Shown here in pieces: positions 54,287 through 63,045 of a DNA stretch of 64,000 nt. The stretch's first letter is position 1, and the number at the start of each line of letters is the position of its first letter. The position numbers were made by a program, and so were the translations under genes. The notes beneath the pieces are model-generated. The model had not been told where the DNA came from. It saw nothing but the letters and a program-made list of their open reading frames with translations, and searched no databases. Origin of the DNA: Halorussus aquaticus (lineage in GTDB: Archaea; Halobacteriota; Halobacteria; Halobacteriales; Haladaptataceae); assembly GCF_024218795.1 (NCBI RefSeq), contig NZ_CP100400.1, forward strand, positions 1,984,001 through 2,048,000, given 5' to 3'.

Positions 54287-54498
54287 ACGAGTCCTCTCCC
54301 GGACGACTGCGGCGCTCCCGGGTCGAGTAGCGTCCCCGCCGGAGGGACGGTCCGCGGCGGTTTCGGGTCCGCTTCGAAGGGCATCGGCTCTCGCTCGACG
54401 GACACCGAGACCATTTCTCGCGGGGTTCGTCTGTTACGAGAGTACCGCTCGGTTCGTGCGACCGAAACGATTTGTCTCCGCCGACCGAACCGGCGAGC

Positions 54499-55134
54499 AT
54501 GGAGCGAATCGCCATCGACGCGGTGGAGGCGAGCGCGTTCGGAGACGACGCCGAGCGCCGCGGGTTGACCGAACCGCTCGGCGCGACCGACGTGGCGGTC
54601 AATCGCTACCGAGTCGCCCCCGGAGACGGGTTCCCCGGCGGACTCCACGCCCACGCCGATCAGGAGGAGATTTTCCTCGTCCTCGACGGCGAAGCGACCT
54701 TCGAGACGCTGGGACCGGAGCGCGAGAACGCGGGCGAGGTCACGGTGGCGGAGGGCGAAGCCGTCAGGTTCGCGCCCGGGGAGTACCAGTCGGGCCGGAA
54801 CGCCGTCTCCGAGGCGGACGCTGACGGCGACGACCTCGTGGCTCTCGCTATCGGGGCACCGCGCGACGGCGAGGACGTGCGGGTTCCGCTCGCGTGTCCG
54901 GAGTGCGGCCGCGGCGACCTGCGACCGACGTGGGACGAGACCGGAACCAGTCTCCTCTGTCCGGACTGCGGTGCCGAGAACGTCCCCGATGGCTGTCCGG
55001 ACTGCGGCCGCGAGATGCGGGTCACGCTCGCGTCGTCCGACGGCGCGGAGTCGAACCCGCCGAACGCGAGCGCCGAGACGGCCGTGGTCTGTCCGGACTG
55101 CGGTGCCCGAGCGGCGACGCCGTTCGGCGAGTAG
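54499..55134 (+). CDS. Cupin protein with three zinc knuckles
   Basis: The protein is 211 residues from ATG 54499. Residues ~30-120 form a cupin barrel (GLHAHADQEEIFLVLDGEATFETLG, with the metal-binding His/His/Glu pattern) and end with RFAPGEYQSGRNAV. A Cys-rich tail of about 90 residues has CPECGRGDLRP, CPDCGAENV, CPDCGREM and CPDCGARA. Such a cupin/zinc-ribbon fusion could act in sugar or metal sensing; the role is unknown. Confidence 0.8.
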   Translation: MERIAIDAVEASAFGDDAERRGLTEPLGATDVAVNRYRVAPGDGFPGGLHAHADQEEIFLVLDGEATFETLGPERENAGEVTVAEGEAVRFAPGEYQSGRNAVSEADADGDDLVALAIGAPRDGEDVRVPLACPECGRGDLRPTWDETGTSLLCPDCGAENVPDGCPDCGREMRVTLASSDGAESNPPNASAETAVVCPDCGARAATPFGE

Positions 55135-55249
55135 CGTCGACGGACCGTTCGCTCGGCGGCGTGACAGACGCGACTATCCGACGCCCGGCGTCGGGACGGC
55201 CGAGACCGAAAGGAGTAGGGATTTGTCGCTCGACTCCGAACTGACGGAC

Positions 55250-56443
55250 ATGGAGACTACCGACGCGTTCGTCGGCCTGACGTGTGTCGATTGCGGCGAG
55301 ACGTTCGACGCCGAGGAGACCACCCACCGCTGTCCCGACTGCGACGGGATTCTGGACCCCGACTACGACTACGAGGCGATAGACCTGACGCGCGAGGACC
55401 TCGACTCCCGTTCGTTCGAGTCGATGTGGCGCTACGAGGAACTCCTGCCGTTCCCGCAGTCGGCCGCGGTGACGATGGACGAGGGCGCGACCCAACTCGT
55501 GGACTGCCCGACGCTCGCCGACGAACTGGGCGTCGGCCGCGTCCTCTTCAAGGACGAGGGACGCAACCCGACCGGGACGTTCAAGGACCGCGGCCAGACC
55601 GCCGCGGTTACGGCGGCCGTCCAGCACGGCGCGACCGACGTGGCACTCAACTCGGCGGGCAACGCCGGACAGGCCGCGTCGGCCTACGCCGCCCGCGCGG
55701 GGTTGGACTCCCACGTTTTCCTGCCCTCGCGGGCCGGGTTCACCAACAAGGCGATGGTCAACGTCCACGGCGGCGACATGACCATCGTGGAGGGGCGCAT
55801 CGGCGACGCCGCCGACGCCTACGCCGACGCGATGGCCGACCACGACGACTGGTACTCGGTGAAGACGTTCGAGACGCCCTACCGCCACGAGGGCAAGAAG
55901 ACGATGCTCTACGAAATCGTCGAGCAGAACGACTGGGAGGTCCCGGACGCCGTGGTCTACCCGACCGGGGGCGGCGTCGGTCTGGTCGGGATGCACAAGG
56001 GCGCGAAGGAACTCCGAGAGTTGGGCCTGACCGACGAGATTCCGGCGATGTACGCGGCCCAGTCGTCGGGATGCGCGCCCATCGTCGAGGCGTTCGACGA
56101 GGGCAAGGACGTCCACGACGTGTGGGAGACGCCCGACACCATCTGCGGCGGCATCGAGATTCCGGACCCCGGCGCGAGTCCCCTGATTCTCGACGCCCTG
56201 CGCGAGAGCGACGGGGGCGCGGTGGCCACGTCCGACGACGACATTCTGGACAGCGCCGTCACGGTGGCCCAGCACGAGGGTCTGGAGATGGGCGCGACCT
56301 GTGCCGCGGCCGCCAGCGGGGCGTGGGAACTCGCCCGGCGCGGGGAGTTCGACGAGGACGACACCGTCGTGCTGCTCAACACCGGCGCGGGCAACAAGGA
56401 CGACGACGTCCTCCGCAGTCACCTGATGAGCAAAGGCGTCTGA
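55250..56443 (+). CDS. thrC: Threonine synthase
   Basis: The protein is 397 residues from ATG 55250. It has an N-terminal zinc ribbon (CVDCGETFDAEETTHRCPDCDG), the PLP Lys motif NPTGTFKDRG, the phosphate-binding loop PTGGGVGLVG, and the usual helical order of the PLP fold. It converts O-phosphohomoserine to threonine. The length is the family norm. Confidence 0.94.
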   Translation: METTDAFVGLTCVDCGETFDAEETTHRCPDCDGILDPDYDYEAIDLTREDLDSRSFESMWRYEELLPFPQSAAVTMDEGATQLVDCPTLADELGVGRVLFKDEGRNPTGTFKDRGQTAAVTAAVQHGATDVALNSAGNAGQAASAYAARAGLDSHVFLPSRAGFTNKAMVNVHGGDMTIVEGRIGDAADAYADAMADHDDWYSVKTFETPYRHEGKKTMLYEIVEQNDWEVPDAVVYPTGGGVGLVGMHKGAKELRELGLTDEIPAMYAAQSSGCAPIVEAFDEGKDVHDVWETPDTICGGIEIPDPGASPLILDALRESDGGAVATSDDDILDSAVTVAQHEGLEMGATCAAAASGAWELARRGEFDEDDTVVLLNTGAGNKDDDVLRSHLMSKGV

Positions 56444-56473
56444 ACGGGAGCGTGCGAAGACGGTGGTCGGGGC

Positions 56474-57619
56474 TCAGTTCCCAGAGTCGTACTGCACGTC
56501 CGAGAAGAACGGGTACCTCGGCGTCGAGACCCGGTCGGTTATCTCGTGGGTCTCGGTGTCGATGACGACCAACTGGTCGCGCCCGGTGATGGTGACGTAG
56601 ACCTCGTTGCGGTAGGGCGAGACGAAACAGCCGTGCGGGCCGAGACCCGGCGGCACGAAGTCGCGCTCGGGGAGCGGGGGTCGTATCTCGTCCTGATCCT
56701 CGACCGTGACGATGTCGGCGACCCGGTACTCACCTTCGGCGGGGTCGTCGGGCGCGTGGTAGACCGTCACCGCGTCGGACTGGACTCCGGCGACGAATAT
56801 CTTCTCGCCGTCCTGCGTCGCGTGGATGTCGGCGTTCTGGTCGGTCAGCGGCCGCTTCTTCAGCAGTTCGCGCCGCTCCACGTCGATTATCCCAACGTCG
56901 TTCGAGAGCGCGTTGGCGGTGTAGACGACGTTGCGCTCCCGGTCCACGTGGAGATTGTGCGGCGCTTTGGCGACTGGAACCCGGTCCACCATCTCCAGCG
57001 ACTGGAGGTCGATGAACCCCAGACTGTTCCCTCCCTGATTCGTGACGTACGCGAACCCGGCCTCCGCGTCGAAGACGATGTTGTGCGGCGCTTTCCCGAC
57101 GTCGATGGTCTCGCGCACCTGCAGGTTCTCGCTGTCGATTACCGCGACCTGATTCGCGCCCGCCACCTCGACGAACGCGTCGTCGTTCTCCGGGTGGACG
57201 TTGACGCCGCGCGGCGCGGCGTCGAGCGGGATTCGCTTCACCTCCTCCTGCTGCTCGACGTTCACCACCGAGACGTCGGCGGACGCGGTGTTCGGAGCGT
57301 AGGCGAGTTCGCCGTCGGTCGAGACCGCACAGTACAGCGGTTCCTTCCCGACGGATATCTCGGCGAATATCTCCTTGGTCTCCTGATTCAGTAGCGCGAC
57401 GGAGTCGTCGAGGCGACAGGTGACGACCAGCGGCCGGTCGGTCGCCCGTCCGGTGGTCTCGGTCGTCGTCTGGTCGCCGCCCTCCGTCGTCCCTCCGCCG
57501 CCAGCAGTGGTCGTCCCGCCGTCTTGACCCGCGGCGACGCCGCCGACCAGCGCAGTTCCTCCGAGTCCGCCGACGGTTCGAAGCACGTCGCGTCGGTTCG
57601 CGTATTCCCCCAGATTCAC
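56474..57619 (-). CDS. Exported YVTN beta-propeller protein
   Basis: The 381-residue protein starts at GTG 57619 and has a Tat signal (NRRDVLRTVGGLGGTALVGGVAA). A Thr/Gly-rich spacer at about 34-57 leads to a beta-propeller with VINVEQQE-type blades and YVTN-like strands such as AGFAYVTNQGGNSLGFIDL. The family forms surface or periplasm-like structures. The ligand is not apparent. Confidence 0.83.
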   Translation of the reverse strand: MNLGEYANRRDVLRTVGGLGGTALVGGVAAGQDGGTTTAGGGGTTEGGDQTTTETTGRATDRPLVVTCRLDDSVALLNQETKEIFAEISVGKEPLYCAVSTDGELAYAPNTASADVSVVNVEQQEEVKRIPLDAAPRGVNVHPENDDAFVEVAGANQVAVIDSENLQVRETIDVGKAPHNIVFDAEAGFAYVTNQGGNSLGFIDLQSLEMVDRVPVAKAPHNLHVDRERNVVYTANALSNDVGIIDVERRELLKKRPLTDQNADIHATQDGEKIFVAGVQSDAVTVYHAPDDPAEGEYRVADIVTVEDQDEIRPPLPERDFVPPGLGPHGCFVSPYRNEVYVTITGRDQLVVIDTETHEITDRVSTPRYPFFSDVQYDSGN

Positions 57620-57747
57620 ACCGGTTCGAAGACGCTCGTTTCAATAGGTCTGCTGGCTCGCTATTGTGGTATCGAGTCTTGGCGTTCGATTGCCCGGGTC
57701 GGCGGCCGACTCGTCGGTGAGAACGCGCGGGCGGTTCGGCGATTTCG

Positions 57748-57873
57748 CTACCGTTCGACGCTGACCGGTTCTTCGGCGATTATCCACGCGTCGGGCGACT
57801 CCTTCGACCGGAGTTCGAGGTTCCCGTCGTGGAAGTGAGCGGTGATTCGTTCGCTCGTCTCGGTCTCTGACAT
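57748..57873 (-). CDS. Small acidic protein (DUF7331-like)
   Basis: The protein is 41 residues from ATG 57873, with SETSERITAHFHDGNLELRSKE and the C-terminal DAWIIAEEPVSVER, a pattern I associate with DUF7331 proteins. An upstream ATG at 57903 lies at the TATA-like GTATAGTA (57905-57912), so the shorter start is preferred. A 17-base element sits just upstream. Confidence 0.7.
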   Translation of the reverse strand: MSETETSERITAHFHDGNLELRSKESPDAWIIAEEPVSVER

Positions 57874-57906
57874 CCTGTCCGGCGCTACGCGGGACCCGGC
57901 CATTAC

Positions 57907-57923
57907 TATACGCCGTCTACCCG
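57907..57923 (-). promoter_or_regulatory. Shared 17-bp promoter element, copy 1
   Basis: Read on the minus strand as CGGGTAGACGGCGTATA, ending in a TATA-like segment 34 bases before ATG 57873. An identical copy stands before the next small gene at 58338-58354. Confidence 0.55.
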
Positions 57924-58136
57924 GGAGTACAGGCGGTTTACCCACCGATACGTCCGGATTACTCGTGCGTAATCGGGACCGAAGAGGGCGAGACCGTCGT
58001 GAATCGAATCGAGTCGTACCGAGTCCGACCGAGTGCCACTCGGTCGGACTGAACTGTTCTGAGAATGGCTACACTCCGTCGGGCAGGACCGGAGCGTGTC
58101 GAACGGAAGACCGACCCGAAAACGGCGACTCGGGGG

Positions 58137-58307
58137 TCAGTAGTAGTACACTTCGAACTCGTCGCCGCAGTTGCTACAGTCCACTGTCGTCCCCGTGAGT
58201 CGGTCGTCGTCTCGGAACGCCGGGTCGGGTTCGCCGCCGTCGGTGGCGACTTCGACGGCCCGCCCGTCGCAGTTCGGACACCCGATACTCGTCTCGATGT
58301 TCGACAT
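58137..58307 (-). CDS. Small zinc-ribbon protein, 56 residues
   Basis: ATG 58307 to TGA gives a protein with CPNCDGRAVEV near the start and CSNCGDEFEVYYY at the end, so a Cys4 zinc ribbon. It is separate from the neighbouring coding frames and has high third-position GC. The leader is short, about 4 bases, from a TATA-like element inside the shared 17-bp motif. Confidence 0.78.
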   Translation of the reverse strand: MSNIETSIGCPNCDGRAVEVATDGGEPDPAFRDDDRLTGTTVDCSNCGDEFEVYYY

Positions 58308-58337
58308 GTCCCCCAAAAACGCGTCCCGTCGGTTAGT

Positions 58338-58354
58338 TATACGCCGTCTACCCG
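58338..58354 (-). promoter_or_regulatory. Shared 17-bp promoter element, copy 2
   Basis: The exact same 17 bases as at 57907-57923, 31 bases before ATG 58307, with the TATA-like GTATA end facing the gene. The spacing matches copy 1 within a few bases, as expected for a common core promoter plus an upstream regulator site. Confidence 0.55.
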
Positions 58355-58450
58355 CGCCACCGGGACGGCGTTTTCGCGCGCTAACTCGACGTAGTCACGC
58401 CGTACCGGTGCCTCACTTGGAGCGTCGGCCGGGACGGGACAAATATAAGT

Positions 58451-58466
58451 TTTAGACGCGGCTAAA
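58451..58466. promoter_or_regulatory. Palindromic operator candidate before the DtxR-type regulator
   Basis: TTTAGACGCGGCTAAA pairs with itself at 14 of 16 bases. It lies between a TATA-like AAATATAAG (58441-58449) and ATG 58479, at the expected transcript start. DtxR/SirR/MntR family operators have this kind of TTAG-CTAA palindrome, so it fits autoregulation. Confidence 0.6.
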
Positions 58467-58478
58467 CCCGGACGGGAA

Positions 58479-59216
58479 ATGTTGAGCGACGTGATGGAAG
58501 ACTACCTGAAATCGATCTACGCCCTCCAGAAGGAGGACGGCGGGCCGGTCTCGACATCGGCCATCGCCGACTACCTCGACGTGACGCCGCCGACGGTCAC
58601 GAGCATGGTCGAGAAACTCGAAGACAGAGGGCTGGTCGAGCGCGAGAAGTACAAGGGGGTCGAACTCACCGCGGAGGGGGAGACGGTGGCGCTCGAAGTG
58701 CTCCGTCACCACCGCCTGCTGGAGTCGTACCTGACCGAACACCTCGACTACTCGTGGAGCGAGGTCCACGAGGAGGCCGACACCCTCGAACACCACATCA
58801 GCGAGGAGTTCGAACAGCGGGTCGCCGACGCGCTGGGCGACCCGGAGGTGGACCCCCACGGCGACCCCATCCCGAGCGCCGACCTCGCGCCGCTCGAAAC
58901 CGACGACGCCACGCCGCTCTCGGACCACGACGCGGGCGACCGACTCGTGGTCGCCCGGGTCAGCGACCGCGACGAGGAGGAACTGCGCTACCTCGCGGAC
59001 GCGGGCATCGCGCCCGGGACCGAACTCGACGTGCTGGACGTCGCGCCGTTCGGGATGGTGACGGTCCGAGTCGGGGACGACGACGAACGCGAACAGAGCC
59101 TCCCCGAGAACGTCGCGCGCTCCATCCGGGTGCGGCCCGCGGACGAGCGCGACGAAATCGACACCGACGACGCCGGGAACGAGTCGGGCGGGGACGCGCA
59201 GGGTCTCAAACCCTGA
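58479..59216 (+). CDS. DtxR/MntR-family metal-dependent regulator
   Basis: The 245-residue protein has an N-terminal winged HTH (DYLKSIYALQKEDGGPVSTSAIADYLDVTPPTVTSMVEKLEDRGLVERE). A metal-binding dimerisation domain follows (LRHHRLLESYL, EADTLEHHISEEFEQRV, with His/Glu ligands), and a FeoA-like SH3 domain near 150-222 (DHDAGDRLVVARVSDRD). It senses Mn or Fe and represses metal uptake genes; the metal is not determinable. The next gene is a LysE exporter. Confidence 0.92.
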   Translation: MLSDVMEDYLKSIYALQKEDGGPVSTSAIADYLDVTPPTVTSMVEKLEDRGLVEREKYKGVELTAEGETVALEVLRHHRLLESYLTEHLDYSWSEVHEEADTLEHHISEEFEQRVADALGDPEVDPHGDPIPSADLAPLETDDATPLSDHDAGDRLVVARVSDRDEEELRYLADAGIAPGTELDVLDVAPFGMVTVRVGDDDEREQSLPENVARSIRVRPADERDEIDTDDAGNESGGDAQGLKP

Positions 59217-59323
59217 GGAACGCGCGGTGAGGACTCGGCCCTACGGCGGTCCCCGGGAACGACTCCCTCGAGTTCTCCACGGAGAGACAGTTTTTTCTCG
59301 GCCGGGGTTCCTACCTTCGAGCG

Positions 59324-59995
59324 ATGTTCCAAGCAGTCGCGTCGGCGCTGGCCGGGGTCGCGCTCGGTCTCTCGCTCGCGGCCCCGCCCGGCCCGATGAA
59401 CGCCATCATCGCCGAGGAGAGCGTCCTCCGGGGATGGGGGTCGGGCTTCCGCGCCGGTCTCGGCGCGATGTCGGCCGACGCCTGCTTCTTCGTCCTCGCG
59501 CTGCTGGGGGTCGTCACGGTCGTGCGCGACGTTCCGGTGGTCCGGAGCGTGCTGTTCGGCGTCGGGGGACTGCTGATGCTGTACTTCGCGTACGGGACGG
59601 CCGCCGACGCCAGCGCGGCGTTCGGCGGCGACGCCGCCGTGGACGGCGGCACGGCGACCGGGGCCGACAGCAAGGGCTTCCGGAAGGCGTTCGTGCTGGC
59701 GCTGACCAACCCCTACCAGATTCTCTGGTGGCTCACGGCGGGCGTGGGCCTGCTCGACCCCGGCACGTTCGCGCTCGACGCGCTCGGCGGCCTGACGATA
59801 TCGACGGGAAGCCCGGTCATCGTGGTCGGGTTCTTCGGCGGCATCGCGCTCTGGATTACGGGGTTCCCGGCCGCGCTGGTGACGGTCGGGCGGCGGGTGG
59901 ACGCCTTCGCACCGGCCGTCGCCTACCTCAGCGCGGTGGTCCTCGCGCTCGCGGGCCTCTCGTTCCTCTCGAAGGCTGGCGGGATGCTGGCGTAG
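59324..59995 (+). CDS. LysE-family exporter
   Basis: The 223-residue protein has six hydrophobic spans in the LysE/RhtB order. It begins with GVALGLSLAAPPGPMNAIIAEESVLRG, where PPGPMN is the family loop, and has LTNPYQILWWLTAGVGLL in span four. Substrates in the family include amino acids and cations. It follows the DtxR regulator by 107 bases; metal export under that regulator is conceivable but not shown. Confidence 0.85.
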   Translation: MFQAVASALAGVALGLSLAAPPGPMNAIIAEESVLRGWGSGFRAGLGAMSADACFFVLALLGVVTVVRDVPVVRSVLFGVGGLLMLYFAYGTAADASAAFGGDAAVDGGTATGADSKGFRKAFVLALTNPYQILWWLTAGVGLLDPGTFALDALGGLTISTGSPVIVVGFFGGIALWITGFPAALVTVGRRVDAFAPAVAYLSAVVLALAGLSFLSKAGGMLA

Positions 59996-60076
59996 GTGAT
60001 TCCGGGCGGAACCACCGCACTACGCCCGTCTCGTCACCCACCGCGGTTTCCCGCTTCGCATACCATCACTCCTCCC

Positions 60077-60124
60077 CGTTTCGTGACTCTTTCCGTCCTC
60101 CGTTTCGTGACTCTTTCCGTCCTC
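60077..60124. repeat. Two tandem copies of a 24-bp unit
   Basis: The unit 60077-60100 is followed immediately by an identical copy at 60101-60124. The core is CGTTTCGTGACTCTTTCCG. It is not in a coding frame that I can support. Confidence 0.75.
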
Positions 60125-60163
60125 CGTTTTTGACTCCTCGCAGTCCACGGGACGCGCCGCTCG

Positions 60164-60197
60164 CTCGGCAGCGCCGTGTAGTGCGGGCGCTGCCGAG
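60164..60197. repeat. Perfect 12-bp inverted repeat (hairpin)
   Basis: CTCGGCAGCGCC at 60164-60175 is complementary to GGCGCTGCCGAG at 60186-60197, with a 10-base loop. It lies in the gene-free interval downstream of both flanking genes, which converge here, so a bidirectional terminator is the plain reading. Confidence 0.6.
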
Positions 60198-60420
60198 GGA
60201 GGAACGGGGCGCGGTGGCGGTGCCGTGTGGTCGCGGTGCCGGACTCCTCTGCTCAAGTAGTAGCCAGCTATGTCACTCAAGAGTAGTCTGTGTCGCAACG
60301 AGATGCGGAGAAGTCACGTTCGAAGTGCCAACACGGTAATCTCCTGTTCCACTCGCCGTGACGGAGGTCCCTGTTCACGCGGCAAAAAGCGGCTGATTTC
60401 GGGACCGAACGCGGGTCTCG

Positions 60421-61131
60421 TTACGGTCGCCGTTGCGTCCGGCGATCGGGCGACTCCTCGCAGTCCATCTCCGGCACCTCCTCTTCGAGCCACTCCCGGA
60501 ACCACTTGACGCGCTTCAGACGCCTGTGGGCGATTCCCTCGGCGGTCTCGGTCTGGACCCGCTTGGTGGCGTCCTTCCCGCGCTCCATCACCCTGTTGAC
60601 CATCTCCGCGGCGTCCATGTGGGTTCGGGCCTCGTAGCCCATCCGCAGGAGCATTAGCGCGGTGCCGTTCGCGCCCACCTTGTCGAGCAGGTCGGCCTCG
60701 ATGAGACACTGGGTCTCCTTCGGCAGGTCTGTCAGGTCGCCCTGATACGAGTGGTTCTCGACCGCTTTGCAGACCTCCTCGATGAACGACTCCGGGAAGT
60801 CGCCGTGCGTTTCGAGATACTTCCGGGCGATGCGCGCGCCCTCCTCGGCGTGAACGTCCTGGTCGGCGTCGAGTTTGGCGATGTCGTGGAACAGCGCCGC
60901 GACGCGCGCCACGTCCACGTTCGCGCCTTCCTTCTCGGCGATGGTGCCAGCGAGGTCCACGACGTTGAGGATGTGGTTGAACCGATACTCCGCGGAGTGC
61001 CACGGGTACCACCGCATCCGGCCGCCGCCGTCCTCGTTCTCGACGCTGGCGACGAGATACTCGTACACGAAGTCCTCCATCTCCTCGAACTCGCTGTCCG
61101 TGACGGGCGACTCCTTAATTTCGACGCCCAC
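60421..61131 (-). CDS. HD-domain phosphohydrolase
   Basis: The 236-residue protein starts at GTG 61131. It has an HD core: EYRFNHILNVVDLAGTIAEKEGANVDVARVAALFHDIAKLDADQDVHAEEGA, with the His-Asp pair in FHDIAKL. The rest is helical, including CKAVENHSYQGDLTDLPKETQCLIEADLLDKVGA. Its substrate is probably a nucleotide or phosphoester. The last codons carry the 16-base string also found in the gene-free interval. Confidence 0.85.
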   Translation of the reverse strand: MGVEIKESPVTDSEFEEMEDFVYEYLVASVENEDGGGRMRWYPWHSAEYRFNHILNVVDLAGTIAEKEGANVDVARVAALFHDIAKLDADQDVHAEEGARIARKYLETHGDFPESFIEEVCKAVENHSYQGDLTDLPKETQCLIEADLLDKVGANGTALMLLRMGYEARTHMDAAEMVNRVMERGKDATKRVQTETAEGIAHRRLKRVKWFREWLEEEVPEMDCEESPDRRTQRRP

Positions 61132-61335
61132 AGAACCACCTCGATTCGCAGATGTCCGTACTCATTCTTACTCGTATAAACGAATGATTGACTCTTTAGG
61201 CTTACGACGATGGGACTCCGAACCGAAGACGCGTTTTTTCGGGCGTCGTCCGGAGGCTCCGGCCGTTCGTGCGACCGGCCGTCGCCTCGTCGTCGTCCCC
61301 TTTCCGCGATACGTCGAGACGGGACTCGCGCCTCG

Positions 61336-62061
61336 CTACGCCGTCCGCAGTTCGAACTCGATGCGTTCGGTCTCCTCGCCCTTCGACTCCCGGTTCGTTA
61401 TCTCGACGCGGCCGAGGTCGCCGAGGCTATCGACGTGGGTGCCGCCGCAGGGACAGTAGTCGAAGTCCTCGATTTCGACCACTCGGAGCGGGTCCACGTG
61501 GTCGGGAATGAGGTCGAGCAGTGCCCGGCCCTCCTCCGTGCGCTCCTCGACCTCCTCGCGCGGGCGCTCGGCCTTGGTGACTTCGAGGTCCCGCTCGATG
61601 GCCTCGTTGGAGAGGCGCTCGATTCGCTCCACGTCCGCCGCGGAGAACTCCGCGGGTTCGAAGTCGATGCGCGAGCGGTCGGCGTGGACCTGATTCCCGG
61701 CGGTGGCCGCGCCGTACTCGTCGAGGACCACGCGCGAGACGACGTGCTGGGCGGTGTGCATCCGGCGGTGGGCCTCGCGGCGCTCGGCGTCGATTTCGCC
61801 CCGCACTGGGTCGCCCGGGTCGGGCAGGTCGCCTTCCACGTCCTCGACGTAGTGGCGAACGTCGCCGTGGTTCTTCCGCACCTTCGTCACCGCGGCGCTG
61901 CCGTCGTCCCACGACAGTTCACCGCGGTCGGCCGGTTGGCCGCCGCCCTCCGGGTAGAAGTACGTCCCGTCGAGGACGACGTAGTCGTCGGTCGCCTCGG
62001 TCGCGGTGGCCTCGAACTCGGTCACGTCGTCGGCGTCGGGGAGGTAGCGCTGTTCGGTCAC
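61336..62061 (-). CDS. AlaX-type alanyl-tRNA editing protein
   Basis: The 241-residue protein starts at GTG 62061. It has the editing-domain zinc site: MHTAQHVVS (HxxxH) near 102-107 and CPCGGTHVDSLGDLG near 202-216. It hydrolyses Ser- or Gly-mischarged tRNA-Ala. The N-terminal segment DGTYFYPEGGGQPADRGEL is also typical. Upstream in-frame codons include no ATG. Confidence 0.9.
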   Translation of the reverse strand: MTEQRYLPDADDVTEFEATATEATDDYVVLDGTYFYPEGGGQPADRGELSWDDGSAAVTKVRKNHGDVRHYVEDVEGDLPDPGDPVRGEIDAERREAHRRMHTAQHVVSRVVLDEYGAATAGNQVHADRSRIDFEPAEFSAADVERIERLSNEAIERDLEVTKAERPREEVEERTEEGRALLDLIPDHVDPLRVVEIEDFDYCPCGGTHVDSLGDLGRVEITNRESKGEETERIEFELRTA

Positions 62062-62156
62062 AGTCAGCCAAAGGCGGTCGAGACGCTTAATCGGTCCGCT
62101 GGCGGAAACGGACGCCCGTCGAGTCGTTCGTGTCGGATTCGAGCGGTATCCCCGGT

Positions 62157-62456
62157 TTAGTTGAGCCATCCGGCGACCCGCCGACGGAGTCGGACGAAGA
62201 GAGGCGTCCGTCGGTCGTCGTCGGACTGCGCTCGCTCGGTGCGGGTTCGTTCCGCGCGGTTCGCCGATTCGCCGACCGGCGACGCGACAGCCGGACCCTG
62301 TTCGCGCGACCGGAACAGGTCGCGCGTGGCGAGAGCGAACAGCGACGCGCCGAGTCGCGTCCAGCAGACGACCCGGGTTCGACGAGCGCGCCTGAGAAAC
62401 CCGTACCCGACGCTGACGAGGAGTATCGACGAGGCTACCAGCCACGTCAGTTCCAT
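62157..62456 (-). CDS. Small membrane-anchored basic protein
   Basis: The 99-residue protein has one N-terminal span (ELTWLVASSILLVSVGYGF) and a basic, disordered remainder (RTRTERAQSDDDRRTPLFVRLRRRVAG). A GGAG Shine-Dalgarno candidate lies just before ATG 62456. It is probably a haloarchaeal orphan; function is unknown. Confidence 0.55.
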   Translation of the reverse strand: MELTWLVASSILLVSVGYGFLRRARRTRVVCWTRLGASLFALATRDLFRSREQGPAVASPVGESANRAERTRTERAQSDDDRRTPLFVRLRRRVAGWLN

Positions 62457-62633
62457 CGTTCTCCGGTTGGCGGGCGGTCGGCGGCGCGATGCGGACGAGC
62501 GGGGACCATGCGTGCGAAACCACAGTGCGTAGTGGCTTTGTTATGTATCGCCTGACGACGTTTTATAATTTCTCCTTTGTATGAAAAGAATATAAATGGG
62601 GAGTAAAGAGTGTTTGTAGCGCGGTAGGCACCC

Positions 62634-62843
62634 TCATCCCACCGCGGCGACGACGGCTATCAGACCTGCGAGGATACAGACGAGTCCGACTCGCCGCTTG
62701 TGCCGGGCGAGCGACTCCTCCGGTTCGGGCGGGACGTTGAGGAGGTTCGATTGCGTGCGCAGGACGGTCTGTGGGAACAGGTAGTCTGCGAACCCCCACG
62801 CGAGCAGGACGACGCCGACGGCGAGTTCGACGGGGAGGGACAT
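62634..62843 (-). CDS. Small two-span membrane protein
   Basis: The 69-residue protein has a span at about 4-24 (VELAVGVVLLAWGFADYLF) and another at about 52-67. The middle PPEPEESLARHKRR is charged. It resembles other small haloarchaeal membrane proteins. No promoter motif is clear, but the codon bias supports coding. Confidence 0.6.
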   Translation of the reverse strand: MSLPVELAVGVVLLAWGFADYLFPQTVLRTQSNLLNVPPEPEESLARHKRRVGLVCILAGLIAVVAAVG

Positions 62844-63045
62844 AGGATGTCACTAGTCAACGTGGGACGTGAAATAGGTAACTGCAGTCGGTCGCCGACT
62901 AACCGAGCGTGTGAACGCTTCCCCCTCAGCCCCGGCCCCCGAGTTCCCGGAGAGCGTGATGGGAGTACGAGTTGGGTTCTATCGGCAACTCCGCCACACC
63001 GACAGTGGCAAACAATTATGGGAGTTTGCAGTGCGCGATACCGAC

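Larger units (their letters stand above)
59996..60420. other. Gene-free interval with repeats and a hairpin
   Basis: No convincing gene lies in these 425 bases. It contains a 24-base direct tandem repeat and a 34-base hairpin (both listed). A 16-base string beginning GACTCCTCGCAG occurs at about 60131 and again near 60451, inside the end of the HD gene. The segment may be a decayed gene or a small RNA locus. Confidence 0.5.

Noticed and set aside
60020-60298. 92-residue minus-strand frame in the gene-free interval
   Set aside because: Composition is basic and the repeated segment is just the 24-bp tandem repeat translated; no conserved feature.
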